Of a stretch of 59,450 nt of DNA, positions 42,754-53,854 are shown piece after piece (the first letter of the stretch is position 1; each line of letters begins with the position of its first letter). Source of the stretch: Accumulibacter sp036625275 (lineage in GTDB: Bacteria; Pseudomonadota; Gammaproteobacteria; Burkholderiales; Rhodocyclaceae); the NCBI RefSeq assembly GCF_036625275.1, contig NZ_JAZKUD010000016.1:1-59450 (forward strand), written 5' to 3'. A model generated the notes under the pieces. It was not told the DNA's origin and searched no databases. It saw only the letters and a program-made list of their open reading frames with translations. The translations under genes were made by a program, and so were the position numbers.

Positions 42754-42907
42754 ACCGTTGCCTGTCGGTCTTTCCCGAACCGTTCGACAGCGCGTCCCCT
42801 GCATATTCCCGGTATCTTTTCCCGGAGATTGCCGAAATCCGGTCAGTGATACGCTCTGCCCGCGATCGTTCTGCTATGCTTGAGCGCTCTGCGGGACTTC
42901 TCTGGCA

Positions 42908-43141
42908 ATGACGAAATTTCTACTGCTAATCGGGCTGGTGTGGCTTGTCTGGTGGGCTTGCCGAAAGTCGTGGACGGCACACCGCGGTACTCGACTGCCG
43001 GTCGAGAAACTCGAAACCGAACAGATGGTTGAGTGTTCTTACTGTGGAGTCAATCAGCCCGTCAGCGAGAGCATTCTGGCCAATGGCCGTTACTATTGCT
43101 GCGCTGCCCACCTTCGTGAAGCCCAGTCCGACGGCGCCTGA
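42908..43141 (+). CDS. PP0621-family small membrane-anchored zinc-ribbon-like protein
   Basis: A 77-residue protein with an N-terminal hydrophobic segment (LLLIGLVWLVWWA) and a cysteine/histidine set CSYC...YYCCAAH (about 46-69) that could bind a metal. Genes of this type often stand directly before pilSR, as here (6 bases to pilS), but their role is unknown. Confidence 0.8.
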   Translation: MTKFLLLIGLVWLVWWACRKSWTAHRGTRLPVEKLETEQMVECSYCGVNQPVSESILANGRYYCCAAHLREAQSDGA

Positions 43142-43147
43142 GCGGCC

Positions 43148-44734
43148 ATGTTGAGTACGCCGGAGGTCGGTGCCGAGGGCTTTTCCGAGACGCACTGGAA
43201 ATCGCTCCGCTATTTTAACCTCTATCGCTTCGCGGTGGCCGCGCTGCTTTTTTTCTCCGCGCTGCTATACCCGTCCGCCCTGCTTGTCCTTACACCGCAA
43301 CAGGGCTTGCTGCACCTGTTGCTGGCCAGTGCCTACCTGGTGAGCACTGCGCTGACGGTGATCCTGGCGTATCGCCATCGCCAGCATGCCAGCATGCAAC
43401 TTACCGCCAGCGTCATGGTTGATGTGGTGGTGGTAACGTGGCTGATTCACGTCGGCGGCGGGCTGGGTAGCGGACTCGGATCCATGCTGCTGGTGACACT
43501 GGCCGGTGCCGGTTTGGTTGGGCAGGGACGCCTGGTATTGTTCTATGCGGCGATGGCCACACTGGCCGTTCTCTTTGAACAGTCTTACCGGGCAACACTG
43601 CACAATGATTTCGATGCTGCCGGATTCTTCCACACCGGGATCTTCTGTGCCGGGTTCTTTGCGGTCGCTGTATCGGCCCGCCTGCTGGCCCGTCGGGTGA
43701 TTGCCAACGAGGTGCTGGCAAGACAGCGCGGCGTTGACCTGAACAACCAGACGGTGATCAGCCAGCGTGTGATCGAAGAGATGCAGGATGGCGTGCTGGT
43801 GCTCAGCCGCACTGGCCAGGTCAGGCAAAGCAACCCTCGCGCCAGGCAACTGCTGGCATTGCATGGCGGCAGTGAGGTCAGCGAGTGTTCGCCTGAACTG
43901 ATGCAGGGTTTCGTTGACTGGTGTCGGGACCCTGGTGATGAGGATGCGTTGGTCAGCGTGCCAGCCAGTGGCATGCAATTGCGAGCGCGGTTCGTTGGCA
44001 CTGCGAGCACTGAAAACGATGTGCTCGTTTTTCTCGAGGATATCGGCCGTTTGCAGGAACAGGCACGGCAGATCAAACTAGCCGCTCTCGGGCGACTGAC
44101 TGCCAACATCGCGCACGAGATTCGCAACCCGCTCTCGGCGATCAGTCATGCCGGCGAGTTGCTCCGTGAAGAGCGGCGTGGAGAGTTGTATGAGCGCCTG
44201 TTGCGCATCGTTCTCGACAATACTCAGCGTCTGGAGCGTATCGTCAACGATATTCTCGAACTTGGTCGCCGCGACCGCAGCTATCGTGAACGGATCGACC
44301 TGCGCGAGGTTCTGCCTTTATTCATCGAAGAATATCGGGTCAAGGAAAACTTGTCGGCAGAGGTGGTTCGTCTTGAGATGTCAGGAGTCGCCACCCTTTG
44401 TTTTGATCGTTCGCATTTTGATCGGGTATTGTGGAATCTGATGGGCAATGCATTGCGGCATTCACAGCGTACTGCGAATAGTATTTGTTTGCTGGTTTGT
44501 GATGCCCCCGCCGATGGTCAATTGGAACTCCATGTAATTGACGATGGGAAGGGCGTTGACGATACTTGTCGTGAACAGATCTTTGAACCGTTCTTTACCA
44601 CGCACCATCGCGGTACCGGTCTGGGTCTCTACATCGCGCGTGAGTTGTGTGAAGCAAATGGGGCGCAACTTGAACTCCAGAAGTCGGGGCCAGGTGCCGA
44701 TTTCTGTCTCTTGGGGAGGTCGGTTGAGTGTTAG
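43148..44734 (+). CDS. pilS: Sensor histidine kinase PilS
   Basis: The membrane sensor of the PilSR system that controls type IV pilin transcription. The 528-residue protein has six membrane segments in the first 190 residues, a PAS-like domain (about 210-290), then the phospho-acceptor H box (AHEIRNPLSAISHA, His near 322). The N box (NLMGNALRHS) and G boxes (DDGKGVDD, GTGLGLYIARELCEANG) follow. Its end overlaps the pilR start by 7 bases. Confidence 0.93.
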   Translation: MLSTPEVGAEGFSETHWKSLRYFNLYRFAVAALLFFSALLYPSALLVLTPQQGLLHLLLASAYLVSTALTVILAYRHRQHASMQLTASVMVDVVVVTWLIHVGGGLGSGLGSMLLVTLAGAGLVGQGRLVLFYAAMATLAVLFEQSYRATLHNDFDAAGFFHTGIFCAGFFAVAVSARLLARRVIANEVLARQRGVDLNNQTVISQRVIEEMQDGVLVLSRTGQVRQSNPRARQLLALHGGSEVSECSPELMQGFVDWCRDPGDEDALVSVPASGMQLRARFVGTASTENDVLVFLEDIGRLQEQARQIKLAALGRLTANIAHEIRNPLSAISHAGELLREERRGELYERLLRIVLDNTQRLERIVNDILELGRRDRSYRERIDLREVLPLFIEEYRVKENLSAEVVRLEMSGVATLCFDRSHFDRVLWNLMGNALRHSQRTANSICLLVCDAPADGQLELHVIDDGKGVDDTCREQIFEPFFTTHHRGTGLGLYIARELCEANGAQLELQKSGPGADFCLLGRSVEC

Positions 44735-46098
44735 CTGGCAAAACTGAACGGCGTCCGCGTGGCGAGTTGGCGAGAGTGCTGGTGGTCGATGATGAGGCGG
44801 ATATTCGTGAGCTTCTTGATCTGACGCTGGCGCGCATGGGGCTCTCGGCAGACTGTGCGGGGAGTGTGACGGAGGCGCGGGTGTTGCTTGGGCAGCAGCG
44901 CTATCAACTGTGTCTGACCGACATGCGTCTTCCTGACGGCGAGGGACTGGAGATCGTTCGGCTGATCGGTGAGCGCTACGGCGAGACTCCCGTCGCAGTG
45001 ATCACGGCTTTTGGCAGTACCCAGAACGCGGTGGCCGCGCTCAAGGCAGGTGCTTTTGACTATCTGGCCAAACCGGTAGCGTTGGAGCAATTGCGCAGCT
45101 TGATCAAATCAGCGCTCAGTTTGCCGCGTCGTCGGGCGGGTGTGCTTGGGGAAGAACCGGTGGACCTGGCCGCCCAACTGATCGGACCCTCGGCGGCGAT
45201 CGAACATGTCCGTGAGATGATCGACAAATTGGCCCGCACTCAGGCACCGGTCTATATTTCCGGGGAGTCGGGGACCGGCAAGGAACTGGCTGCGCGCCTG
45301 ATACACGATCAGAGTGCCCGTCGTGCCTCTCCCTTCGTGCCGGTGAATTGTGGAGCGATTCCCGAGCATCTGATGGAGAGCGAATTCTTCGGTTATCGCA
45401 AGGGCGCATTTACGGGGGCGGACAGCGATCGCGAGGGATTCTTCCAGGCCGCTCATGGTGGAACGCTGTTTCTTGACGAACTGGCTGATTTGCCACTGCC
45501 GATGCAGGTCAAACTGTTGCGGGCCATTCAGGAAAAGAAGATACGCAAGGTGGGCAGCACAGTCGAAGAAGCGGTCGATGTGCGCATCATTTCGGCGACC
45601 CACCGTTTGCTCAGTGACTGTGTCGATGCCGGAACCTTCCGCCAGGATCTCTATTATCGGGTGAACGTCATCGAACTCAGAATGCCGCCTTTGCGCGAAC
45701 GTGAAGAGGATGTCGAGCCCCTGGTCGAAGCATTGCTGGTACGCCTCTGCGGAGCGCATCCGCCACGACTGGAAGCGCACGCCCTGGCGGCGCTGAAAGC
45801 GTACAGTTTTCCGGGTAATGTGCGAGAACTCGAAAATATCCTCGAGCGGGCTACCGCACTGTGTAACAACGCTACAGTGAATCTCGACGATCTGCAGTTG
45901 GCACCGGAAAAGGCGGCCAGCGGCAGCGTGGGCCGCGAAGATGAAACGCTCGACGACTACATCAACCGTGTCGAGAGGCAAGCGATTCTTGATGCCCTGG
46001 CCAAGACGGCGTTCAACCGTACCGCAGCGGCCAGACTGCTCGGGGTCACTTTCCGTTCGTTGCGCTACCGGATCGAGCGGCTCGGTATCGAGGAGTGA
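44728..46098 (+). CDS. pilR: Sigma-54-dependent response regulator PilR
   Basis: A 456-residue NtrC-type activator of RNA polymerase sigma-54. Receiver domain with phospho-acceptor Asp65 (LTDMRLPDG), AAA+ domain with Walker A GESGTGKE and the sigma-54 contact loop GAFTGA, and a C-terminal Fis-type HTH (NRTAAARLLGVTFRSLRYRI). The GTG start inside pilS is preceded by GGGGAGG. Its stop overlaps the ampD start. Type IV pilin genes, its usual target, are not in this window. Confidence 0.95.
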   Translation: MLAGKTERRPRGELARVLVVDDEADIRELLDLTLARMGLSADCAGSVTEARVLLGQQRYQLCLTDMRLPDGEGLEIVRLIGERYGETPVAVITAFGSTQNAVAALKAGAFDYLAKPVALEQLRSLIKSALSLPRRRAGVLGEEPVDLAAQLIGPSAAIEHVREMIDKLARTQAPVYISGESGTGKELAARLIHDQSARRASPFVPVNCGAIPEHLMESEFFGYRKGAFTGADSDREGFFQAAHGGTLFLDELADLPLPMQVKLLRAIQEKKIRKVGSTVEEAVDVRIISATHRLLSDCVDAGTFRQDLYYRVNVIELRMPPLREREEDVEPLVEALLVRLCGAHPPRLEAHALAALKAYSFPGNVRELENILERATALCNNATVNLDDLQLAPEKAASGSVGREDETLDDYINRVERQAILDALAKTAFNRTAAARLLGVTFRSLRYRIERLGIEE

Positions 46099-46679
46099 GC
46101 TCCCTGTTGTGCTGGGCGACAGATCCGGAAATCAGGCCTGACGGCTGGCTTGAAGGCGTGCGGCATATCGAATCGCCCCATTGTGATGAACGTCCGCCGG
46201 GTGAGGCCGTTTCGCTGATCGTTATCCATGCCATCAGTCTGCCACCGGCACAGTTCGGTGGTGAGGGTATCGTGCACTTGTTTACCAATCGGCTCGACGC
46301 CGCCGCCCATTCTTACTTCGCGCAGATCAGCCATTTGCGCGTCTCGGCGCATTTTCTCATTCGTCGCGATGGCGAGCTGATCCAGTTTGTCTCCTGCCGG
46401 CAGCGTGCTTGGCATGCTGGCCTTTCCTCCTGGCAGGGGCGACCGCGGTGCAATGATTTTTCCTTGGGGATTGAACTGGAAGGCTGTGACGAGTTGCCAT
46501 TCGAGGAGCTACAGTACGTGTGTCTACTGCAACTGCTGCGGCTGTTGTGTGTTCATTACCCGATTGCAGCGGTTGCCGGGCACAGCGACATCTCGCCAGG
46601 CCGCAAGACCGACCCCGGCCCCTGCTTCGACTGGCAGCGCCTCGCAGCCATCGGCGATTTTCCCGGGGCCTTGCGCTGA
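46095..46679 (+). CDS. ampD: 1,6-anhydro-N-acetylmuramyl-L-alanine amidase AmpD
   Basis: A zinc amidase of peptidoglycan recycling that removes the peptide from anhydro-muropeptides in the cytoplasm. The 194-residue protein has zinc ligands His45 (VIHAISLP), His163 (AGHSDISPGRKTDPG) and Asp173, and DFSLGIELEG. No signal peptide is seen, in agreement with AmpD. The GTG start overlaps the pilR stop. Confidence 0.95.
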   Translation: MSSLLCWATDPEIRPDGWLEGVRHIESPHCDERPPGEAVSLIVIHAISLPPAQFGGEGIVHLFTNRLDAAAHSYFAQISHLRVSAHFLIRRDGELIQFVSCRQRAWHAGLSSWQGRPRCNDFSLGIELEGCDELPFEELQYVCLLQLLRLLCVHYPIAAVAGHSDISPGRKTDPGPCFDWQRLAAIGDFPGALR

Positions 46680-46745
46680 GTGTCGGGGCGCATCGAGCGA
46701 GAATACCGGTCGAGGCCAGACCGGTGCAAGGTCAACTCACGGCGC

Positions 46746-47906
46746 TCAGCCCAGAAAGCGGCGGATTCTGTCGACTGCCTCGGCGAGACGTTCGAGCGTG
46801 GTCGTGTAAGCAAAGCGCATATGCTGGTTCGGTGCGTGCGTGCCGAAGTCGAGGCCAGGGGTCGTCGCGACACCGGCCGACTCGATCAGGTCACGCGCGA
46901 AGCGCTCGCTGTTGCTGGTCAGGGCGCTGCAGTCGACGTAGAGATAGAAGGCACCCTGCGGCCTGGCCGTGAGCTGGAAACCGAGGTCTGCGAGCGCCGG
47001 TGCCAGGAAGTCGCGCCGCCGCCGAAACTCTGCGCGCCGTGCTTCGAGGATGCTGATCGTCGTCGGCGCAAAGGCCGCGAGTGCTGCATGCTGTGCCGGT
47101 GTCGATGGCGAGATGTAGAGATTCTGCGCGAGCTTTTCGATGTCGCGGGCGAAACGTTCGGGGACGACCAGCCAACCGAGTCGCCAGCCGGTCATGTTGA
47201 AATACTTGGAAAAGCTCTGCACGACAAAGATGTCGTCGCCGAATTGCAGCGCGGTCTGAGCGTCATTCTCATAGGTGAGGCCGTGATAGATCTCATCGAC
47301 AATCAGTTGCCCTTGGTGTTGGCGAACGAATTCAGCGATCGCTGCCAGTTGTTCGCCGCCCAGCATGGTGCCGGTGGGGTTGGCCGGCGAAGCGAGCAGT
47401 ACCCCGGCTGAGCGTTCGTTCCAGTGCGCTTCGAAGTCTGCCAGGGTGGGTTGAAAGTTGCTTGCCGGGCCGACCGGGATGCCGATCGGAACGCCTTCAA
47501 AACTCCGGATGAAGTGACGGTTGCACGGATAACCAGGATCGCTGAGCAGCCATTCACTGCCCACTTCAACCAGACAGGCGAGGGTCAGCAGCAGGGCAGC
47601 AGAGGCTCCCGCAGTGACCGCTATGCGGGCAGCGGGGATGCTGATCCCATAACGTGTCTGGTAAAAGTCGGCGATGGCATGGCGCAACTCGGGCAGGCCA
47701 AGTGCGGGCGTATAGAACACACGACCGCTCGCAAGACTTGTCCGGGCTGCGGCGATAACCGGTTCCGGTGTTGGGAAGTCGGGTTCACCGACTTCCATGT
47801 GGATGATGTCGCGACCTTCGGCTTCAAGTGCCCTGGCTCGCGCCATCAACTCCATGACATGAAAGGGGGCGATGTTGGCGAGGCGGCTGGCGGGAAAGGT
47901 CGGCAT
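46746..47906 (-). CDS. PLP-dependent class I/II aminotransferase
   Basis: A 386-residue fold-type I aminotransferase. Visible are MEVGEPDFPTPEPV, the FYTPALGLPELR segment, SDPGYPCNRH, SPANPTGT, DEIYHGL and the PLP lysine in SFSKYFNMTGWRLGW. It belongs to the broad aspartate/alanine-type group; the substrate cannot be fixed. The ATG at 47906 is chosen because the family start (ASRLANIAPFHVMELM) follows it; the frame is open to 47957. It converges with ampD. Confidence 0.88.
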   Translation of the reverse strand: MPTFPASRLANIAPFHVMELMARARALEAEGRDIIHMEVGEPDFPTPEPVIAAARTSLASGRVFYTPALGLPELRHAIADFYQTRYGISIPAARIAVTAGASAALLLTLACLVEVGSEWLLSDPGYPCNRHFIRSFEGVPIGIPVGPASNFQPTLADFEAHWNERSAGVLLASPANPTGTMLGGEQLAAIAEFVRQHQGQLIVDEIYHGLTYENDAQTALQFGDDIFVVQSFSKYFNMTGWRLGWLVVPERFARDIEKLAQNLYISPSTPAQHAALAAFAPTTISILEARRAEFRRRRDFLAPALADLGFQLTARPQGAFYLYVDCSALTSNSERFARDLIESAGVATTPGLDFGTHAPNQHMRFAYTTTLERLAEAVDRIRRFLG

Positions 47907-47962
47907 GGTTGGAATCGGTTTGGTGAAAGCCAGCAGTTTAACCACAAGGCAGGACATTGGCC

Positions 47963-47988
47963 AAAAAAAGGCCGCCCGGAGGCGGCCT
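47963..47988 (-). terminator. Rho-independent terminator of pckG
   Basis: AGGCCGCC (47969-47976) and GGCGGCCT (47981-47988) form an 8-bp stem with loop CGGA. On the minus strand the stem is followed by seven T (47963-47969). It lies 19 bases after the pckG stop. Confidence 0.9.
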
Positions 47989-48006
47989 CATGATGTTCTC
48001 TGATGC

Positions 48007-49845
<1,839 letters not shown>

Positions 49846-50192
49846 GGTGATCACTCTCGAAGGAAGGTAGAGAAGCAGAAGTTACCGTGGAGCGGCGCGG
49901 GCAGGGAAAAATGGCCGGAAGGCGGAATGGATTTCCGGCCCATTTGGGTGCGGCGCGTCGGTCGCGGCGGGTGAAAAATAAGCCGGGTGCAGGGCGGATA
50001 ACAGCATGCGAGGCACGGGTGCTACAAGGAGGTCGGAGTTTGTGTAATTATGCCACAGGTCCGACCTGCACCAACGCTCCATTGACAGATGTTGGTCCAC
50101 CGAGAAGGCATCAGCGATCTGACGAAAGCAAGTGGGGTGTCGGTCAGCCATGCGATGTTGCTGTACATTGATACCCGTCAGGAGAGTGAACG
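49846..50192. other. Divergent intergenic region between pckG and maeB
   Basis: These 347 bases contain no gene. A TTGACA (50082-50087) facing maeB has no good -10 at the right distance. On the minus strand CATAAT (rc of 50047-50052) could be a -10 for pckG. The palindrome at 50056-50068 lies beside it. Confidence 0.5.
50056..50068. promoter_or_regulatory. Palindrome CAGGT-CCG-ACCTG, candidate operator
   Basis: A perfect 5-bp inverted repeat with a 3-base centre, placed where it would fall between the possible -35 and -10 of pckG and near the maeB promoter region. A regulator could act on both genes from here. No cognate regulator is visible. Confidence 0.35.
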
Positions 50193-52493
50193 ATGAACCA
50201 AGAAAAAGATCAGTTACGTACTGCCGCCCTGTTTTACCATCGCCATCCCAAGCCAGGCAAGGTATCGATACAGCCGACCAAGCAACTGGCCAATCAGTAT
50301 GACCTGTCGATGGCCTACTCTCCGGGGGTGGCTGCGGCCTGCGAAGAGATTGCCGCTCTGCCGGGCGAAGCGAGCACGCTGACCTCGCGTGCCAACCTGG
50401 TCGGCGTCATCACCAATGGCACCGCGGTGCTTGGTCTCGGAGCAATCGGCCCGCTGGCCGCCAAACCGGTGATGGAAGGCAAGGCGGTGTTGTTCAAAAA
50501 GTTCGCCAATATCGACGTTTTCGACCTGGAAATCGAGGAGCGCGATCCGGATCGCCTGGTGGAAATCATCGCTTCCCTGGAGCCGACTTTTGGTGGCATC
50601 AACCTCGAAGACATCAAGGCGCCGGAGTGCTTCCATGTCGAGAAGAAACTGCGCGAAAGGATGAAGATTCCGGTCTTTCACGACGATCAGCACGGCACGG
50701 CGATCGTCGTTGGCGCGGCCATTCTCAATGGCTTGTTCCTGCAGGGCAAGGATCTGCGTCAGGTCAAGCTGGTCACCTCGGGCGCCGGCGCCGCCGCACT
50801 CGCCTGCCTGGACTTGCTGGTGATGCTGGGCATCCCGGTCGAGAATATCTGGGTAACCGACATCAAAGGCCTGGTCTATGAGGGCCGCGTCGAAGAGATG
50901 GACGACATCAAGGGGCGTTATGCAAAGCGAACCGATGCCCGTACATTGGCCGAGGTCATCGAGGGCGCCGACGTTTTCCTTGGGCTGTCGGCCGGCGGAG
51001 TCCTCAAGCAGGAGATGGTGGCGAGGATGGCACCTGCACCACTGATCATGGCATTGGCGAATCCCAATCCGGAAATCCGGCCCGAAGACGTGCAGGCGAT
51101 CCGCAACGATGCAATCATTGCCACCGGCCGTTCGGACTACCCGAACCAGGTCAATAACGTGCTGTGCTTTCCCTTCATTTTTCGCGGTGCACTCGATGTC
51201 GGCGCGACCACCATTACCGAAGCAATGAAGCTGGCCGCAGTCAGGGCGATCTCCGAACTCGCACGCGTCGAGCAATCGGAGGTGGCGGTCAAGGCGTATG
51301 GCGAAAAGCATTCCAACTTCGGACCGGAATATCTGATTCCGAATCCCTTCGATCCGCGCCTGATTGGCAAGATTGCGCCGGCGGTTGCCGAGGCGGCCAT
51401 GGCATCCGGGGTGGCAAGCAGGCCCATCAAGGATCTCGAAGCCTACCGGGAAAGTCTGGACGAGTTCGTTTATCACTTCGGCCTGATCATGAAACCGGTC
51501 TTTTCTCAGGCCAAGCAAGCCCCCAGACGCATCGTTTTTGCGGAAGGGGAAGATGATCGAGTGCTGCGCGCCGTGCAGGTGATCGTTGACGAAGGGATCG
51601 CGAAACCGATTCTGATCGGCGACTTGAAAGACATCACTCGTAAGCTTGAGGCGCTGAACCTGCGCGTGTCTCCCGGAGTTGACTTCGACGTCGTCTACGC
51701 CGACAACAACGAATTCTTCGACGAACACTTCGAAACCTACTGGCGGGAATACCGGCGTTTGATGGAGCGCAAAGGCGTTTCGGCCGAATTTGCCAGGCGC
51801 GAGGTACGGCGTCGCGCTTCGCTGTTCGGCGCGATGATGGTGCGCATGGGCGACGCCGACGGCCTCATCTGCGGCACTTTCGGTCGCCATGACGTGCATC
51901 GCGAGTATGTGGAAAATGTCATCGGCCTGGCGCCGGGGGTCCGCAACCTCTACGCGATGAGTCTCCTGGTCTTGCCGGATCGTACGCTGTTCATTGCCGA
52001 TACCTACATCAGCTACGATCCGTCGGCGGAGCAGTTGGTGGATATGACACTATTGGCTGCCGACGAGGTTCGCCGCTTCGGCGTGACCCCGCGTGTTGCA
52101 CTGCTGTCGCATTCGTCCTTCGGTTCGGCGAACACGCCCACTGCGCTGAAGATGCGCGCCGCCCTTCAGCTATTGAAGGAACGCGCGCCGCGCCTTGAGC
52201 TTGAAGGCGAAATGCACGGGGATGCGGCGCTTGACGAGCACATCCGGCAGCGGGTATTCCCCAGCGATGCGCGCCTCAAGGGAACCGCCAACCTGCTGAT
52301 CATGCCGACGCTCGATGCAGCCAATATTTCATTCAACCTGCTGAAGATTGCATCCGGCGACAACCTGACGATTGGACCGATCCTGCTCGGAGCCGCACAC
52401 CCGGTGCATATCCTGACTTCGACGGCGACGGTTCGACGGATTGTCAACATGACCGCACTGACGGTGGTCGACAAGCTGATGAATGAGCGCTGA
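50193..52493 (+). CDS. maeB: NADP-dependent malic enzyme with C-terminal phosphotransacetylase-like domain
   Basis: Oxidatively decarboxylates malate to pyruvate, giving NADPH. Residues about 1-430 form the malic enzyme (YSPGVAAACEEIA, GTAVLGLGAIGPLA, HDDQHGTAIV, SGAGAAALACLDLL). Residues about 440-766 form a phosphotransacetylase-like domain (RRIVFAEGEDDRVLRA, GSANTPTALKMR), which in MaeB is regulatory and senses acetyl-CoA. Length (766) is normal. CAGGAGAG precedes the ATG. NADPH from this step could serve polymer synthesis in the inferred host. Confidence 0.96.
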   Translation: MNQEKDQLRTAALFYHRHPKPGKVSIQPTKQLANQYDLSMAYSPGVAAACEEIAALPGEASTLTSRANLVGVITNGTAVLGLGAIGPLAAKPVMEGKAVLFKKFANIDVFDLEIEERDPDRLVEIIASLEPTFGGINLEDIKAPECFHVEKKLRERMKIPVFHDDQHGTAIVVGAAILNGLFLQGKDLRQVKLVTSGAGAAALACLDLLVMLGIPVENIWVTDIKGLVYEGRVEEMDDIKGRYAKRTDARTLAEVIEGADVFLGLSAGGVLKQEMVARMAPAPLIMALANPNPEIRPEDVQAIRNDAIIATGRSDYPNQVNNVLCFPFIFRGALDVGATTITEAMKLAAVRAISELARVEQSEVAVKAYGEKHSNFGPEYLIPNPFDPRLIGKIAPAVAEAAMASGVASRPIKDLEAYRESLDEFVYHFGLIMKPVFSQAKQAPRRIVFAEGEDDRVLRAVQVIVDEGIAKPILIGDLKDITRKLEALNLRVSPGVDFDVVYADNNEFFDEHFETYWREYRRLMERKGVSAEFARREVRRRASLFGAMMVRMGDADGLICGTFGRHDVHREYVENVIGLAPGVRNLYAMSLLVLPDRTLFIADTYISYDPSAEQLVDMTLLAADEVRRFGVTPRVALLSHSSFGSANTPTALKMRAALQLLKERAPRLELEGEMHGDAALDEHIRQRVFPSDARLKGTANLLIMPTLDAANISFNLLKIASGDNLTIGPILLGAAHPVHILTSTATVRRIVNMTALTVVDKLMNER

Positions 52494-52607
52494 GTCCCCA
52501 TCCTACTCTGCGCCCGGCAGCGACTCTAACTTTCGGAATCGCTGCCAGTGCACCCGTGACGATTACGACGGCCTCTGATCCGGCAAACGGACATCGATAA
52601 GCTGACG

Positions 52608-53735
52608 ATGGTAAAGACGGCTCTGGTTCTTGGTGGTGGAGGCGCGCGGGCCGCGTATCAGGTGGGTGCCCTGCTGGCCATTCGTGAATTGCTCGGCGAC
52701 CCGACGATCAATCCGTTTCCGATTCTTTGCGGCACCTCTGCCGGTGCCGTCAACGCGGCTACCCTGGCGTGTTATGCCAACAACTTCAGCGCTGCCGTTG
52801 AAGCGCTGGCGGATGTCTGGCGCAACATGCACGCCGGACAGATCTATCGGTCTGATCCGCTTGGCATGGGGATTGCCGGGGTCCGCTGGCTGAGTGCCTT
52901 GTTGCTGGGCTGGGTGATTCAGCGCAGTCCGCGTTCGTTGCTGGATAACCAGCCGTTGCGCAAGCTTCTCGAACAGCGGTTGAATTTCGGCAACATCGAT
53001 CGCTGCATCTCCAGTGGCGCCCTCTACGCTGTCAGCATTACTGCATCGGGCTACACGACGGGTCATGGCGTCAGTTTCTTTCAGGCGCATCCAGAGGTGG
53101 AGAGGTGGCGGCGCACGCAGCGCGTTGGCTGTCGCGCACATCTGTCGGTTGAACATCTGATGGCATCGAGTGCGCTCCCCTTCATCTTTCCCGCGGTGTA
53201 CCTCAATCGCGAGTATTTTGGCGATGGGTCGATGCGCCAACTGGCCCCGATCTCGCCCGCGATCCACCTCGGCGCAGAGAAGGTCCTGATCATCGGCGTC
53301 GCGCAAATAAACGATACGACAGGGCGGCAGAGTTCCCAGAGCTATCCGACCCTGGCACAGATTGCCGGGCATGTGCTGTCATCGATCTTTCTGGATAGTC
53401 TGGCTGTTGACGTGGAGCGGATGGAGCGAATCAACCAGACCCTCTCGAAAATCCCGGAGGATTTGCTGGCCAGCGGCGATATTGGGCTGCGGTCGGTGCA
53501 GTCCCTGACCATCACTCCGTCCGAGCGTATTGACTACCTTGCCACACGCCATGCCAGTGCGCTGCCCCTGACGGTGAGAACGTTGCTGCGCGGCCTGGGG
53601 GCGATGAATCGGCGCGGCGGGGCCTTGACCAGCTACCTTCTCTTCGAACAACCCTATACACGGGCGTTGATCGACCTCGGCTACAAGGACACGATGGCGC
53701 GTCGCGAAGAAGTCACGGCTTTTCTTGAATCCTGA
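52608..53735 (+). CDS. Patatin-like phospholipase family protein
   Basis: A 375-residue predicted serine lipid hydrolase. The oxyanion segment GGGGARAAYQVG, the nucleophile elbow GTSAG (Ser44) and the catalytic aspartate in FGDGSMR (near residue 205) are intact. After the catalytic domain (about 1-230) comes a region of unknown role with VDVERMERINQTL. No signal peptide is seen. Short intergenic gaps leave it apparently monocistronic. Substrate unknown; phospholipids or storage-granule lipids are possible. Confidence 0.88.
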   Translation: MVKTALVLGGGGARAAYQVGALLAIRELLGDPTINPFPILCGTSAGAVNAATLACYANNFSAAVEALADVWRNMHAGQIYRSDPLGMGIAGVRWLSALLLGWVIQRSPRSLLDNQPLRKLLEQRLNFGNIDRCISSGALYAVSITASGYTTGHGVSFFQAHPEVERWRRTQRVGCRAHLSVEHLMASSALPFIFPAVYLNREYFGDGSMRQLAPISPAIHLGAEKVLIIGVAQINDTTGRQSSQSYPTLAQIAGHVLSSIFLDSLAVDVERMERINQTLSKIPEDLLASGDIGLRSVQSLTITPSERIDYLATRHASALPLTVRTLLRGLGAMNRRGGALTSYLLFEQPYTRALIDLGYKDTMARREEVTAFLES

Positions 53736-53854
53736 ATACGCTTGATGTAGTTTGTCATCTTATTTGTCTATCCCTTTCTTTTTATGATCTATAGTGATCA
53801 GACAATAGTCTGTTGTAGAATGGTCAGGAAATCGAATCATGTGGGAGGTTTGCA

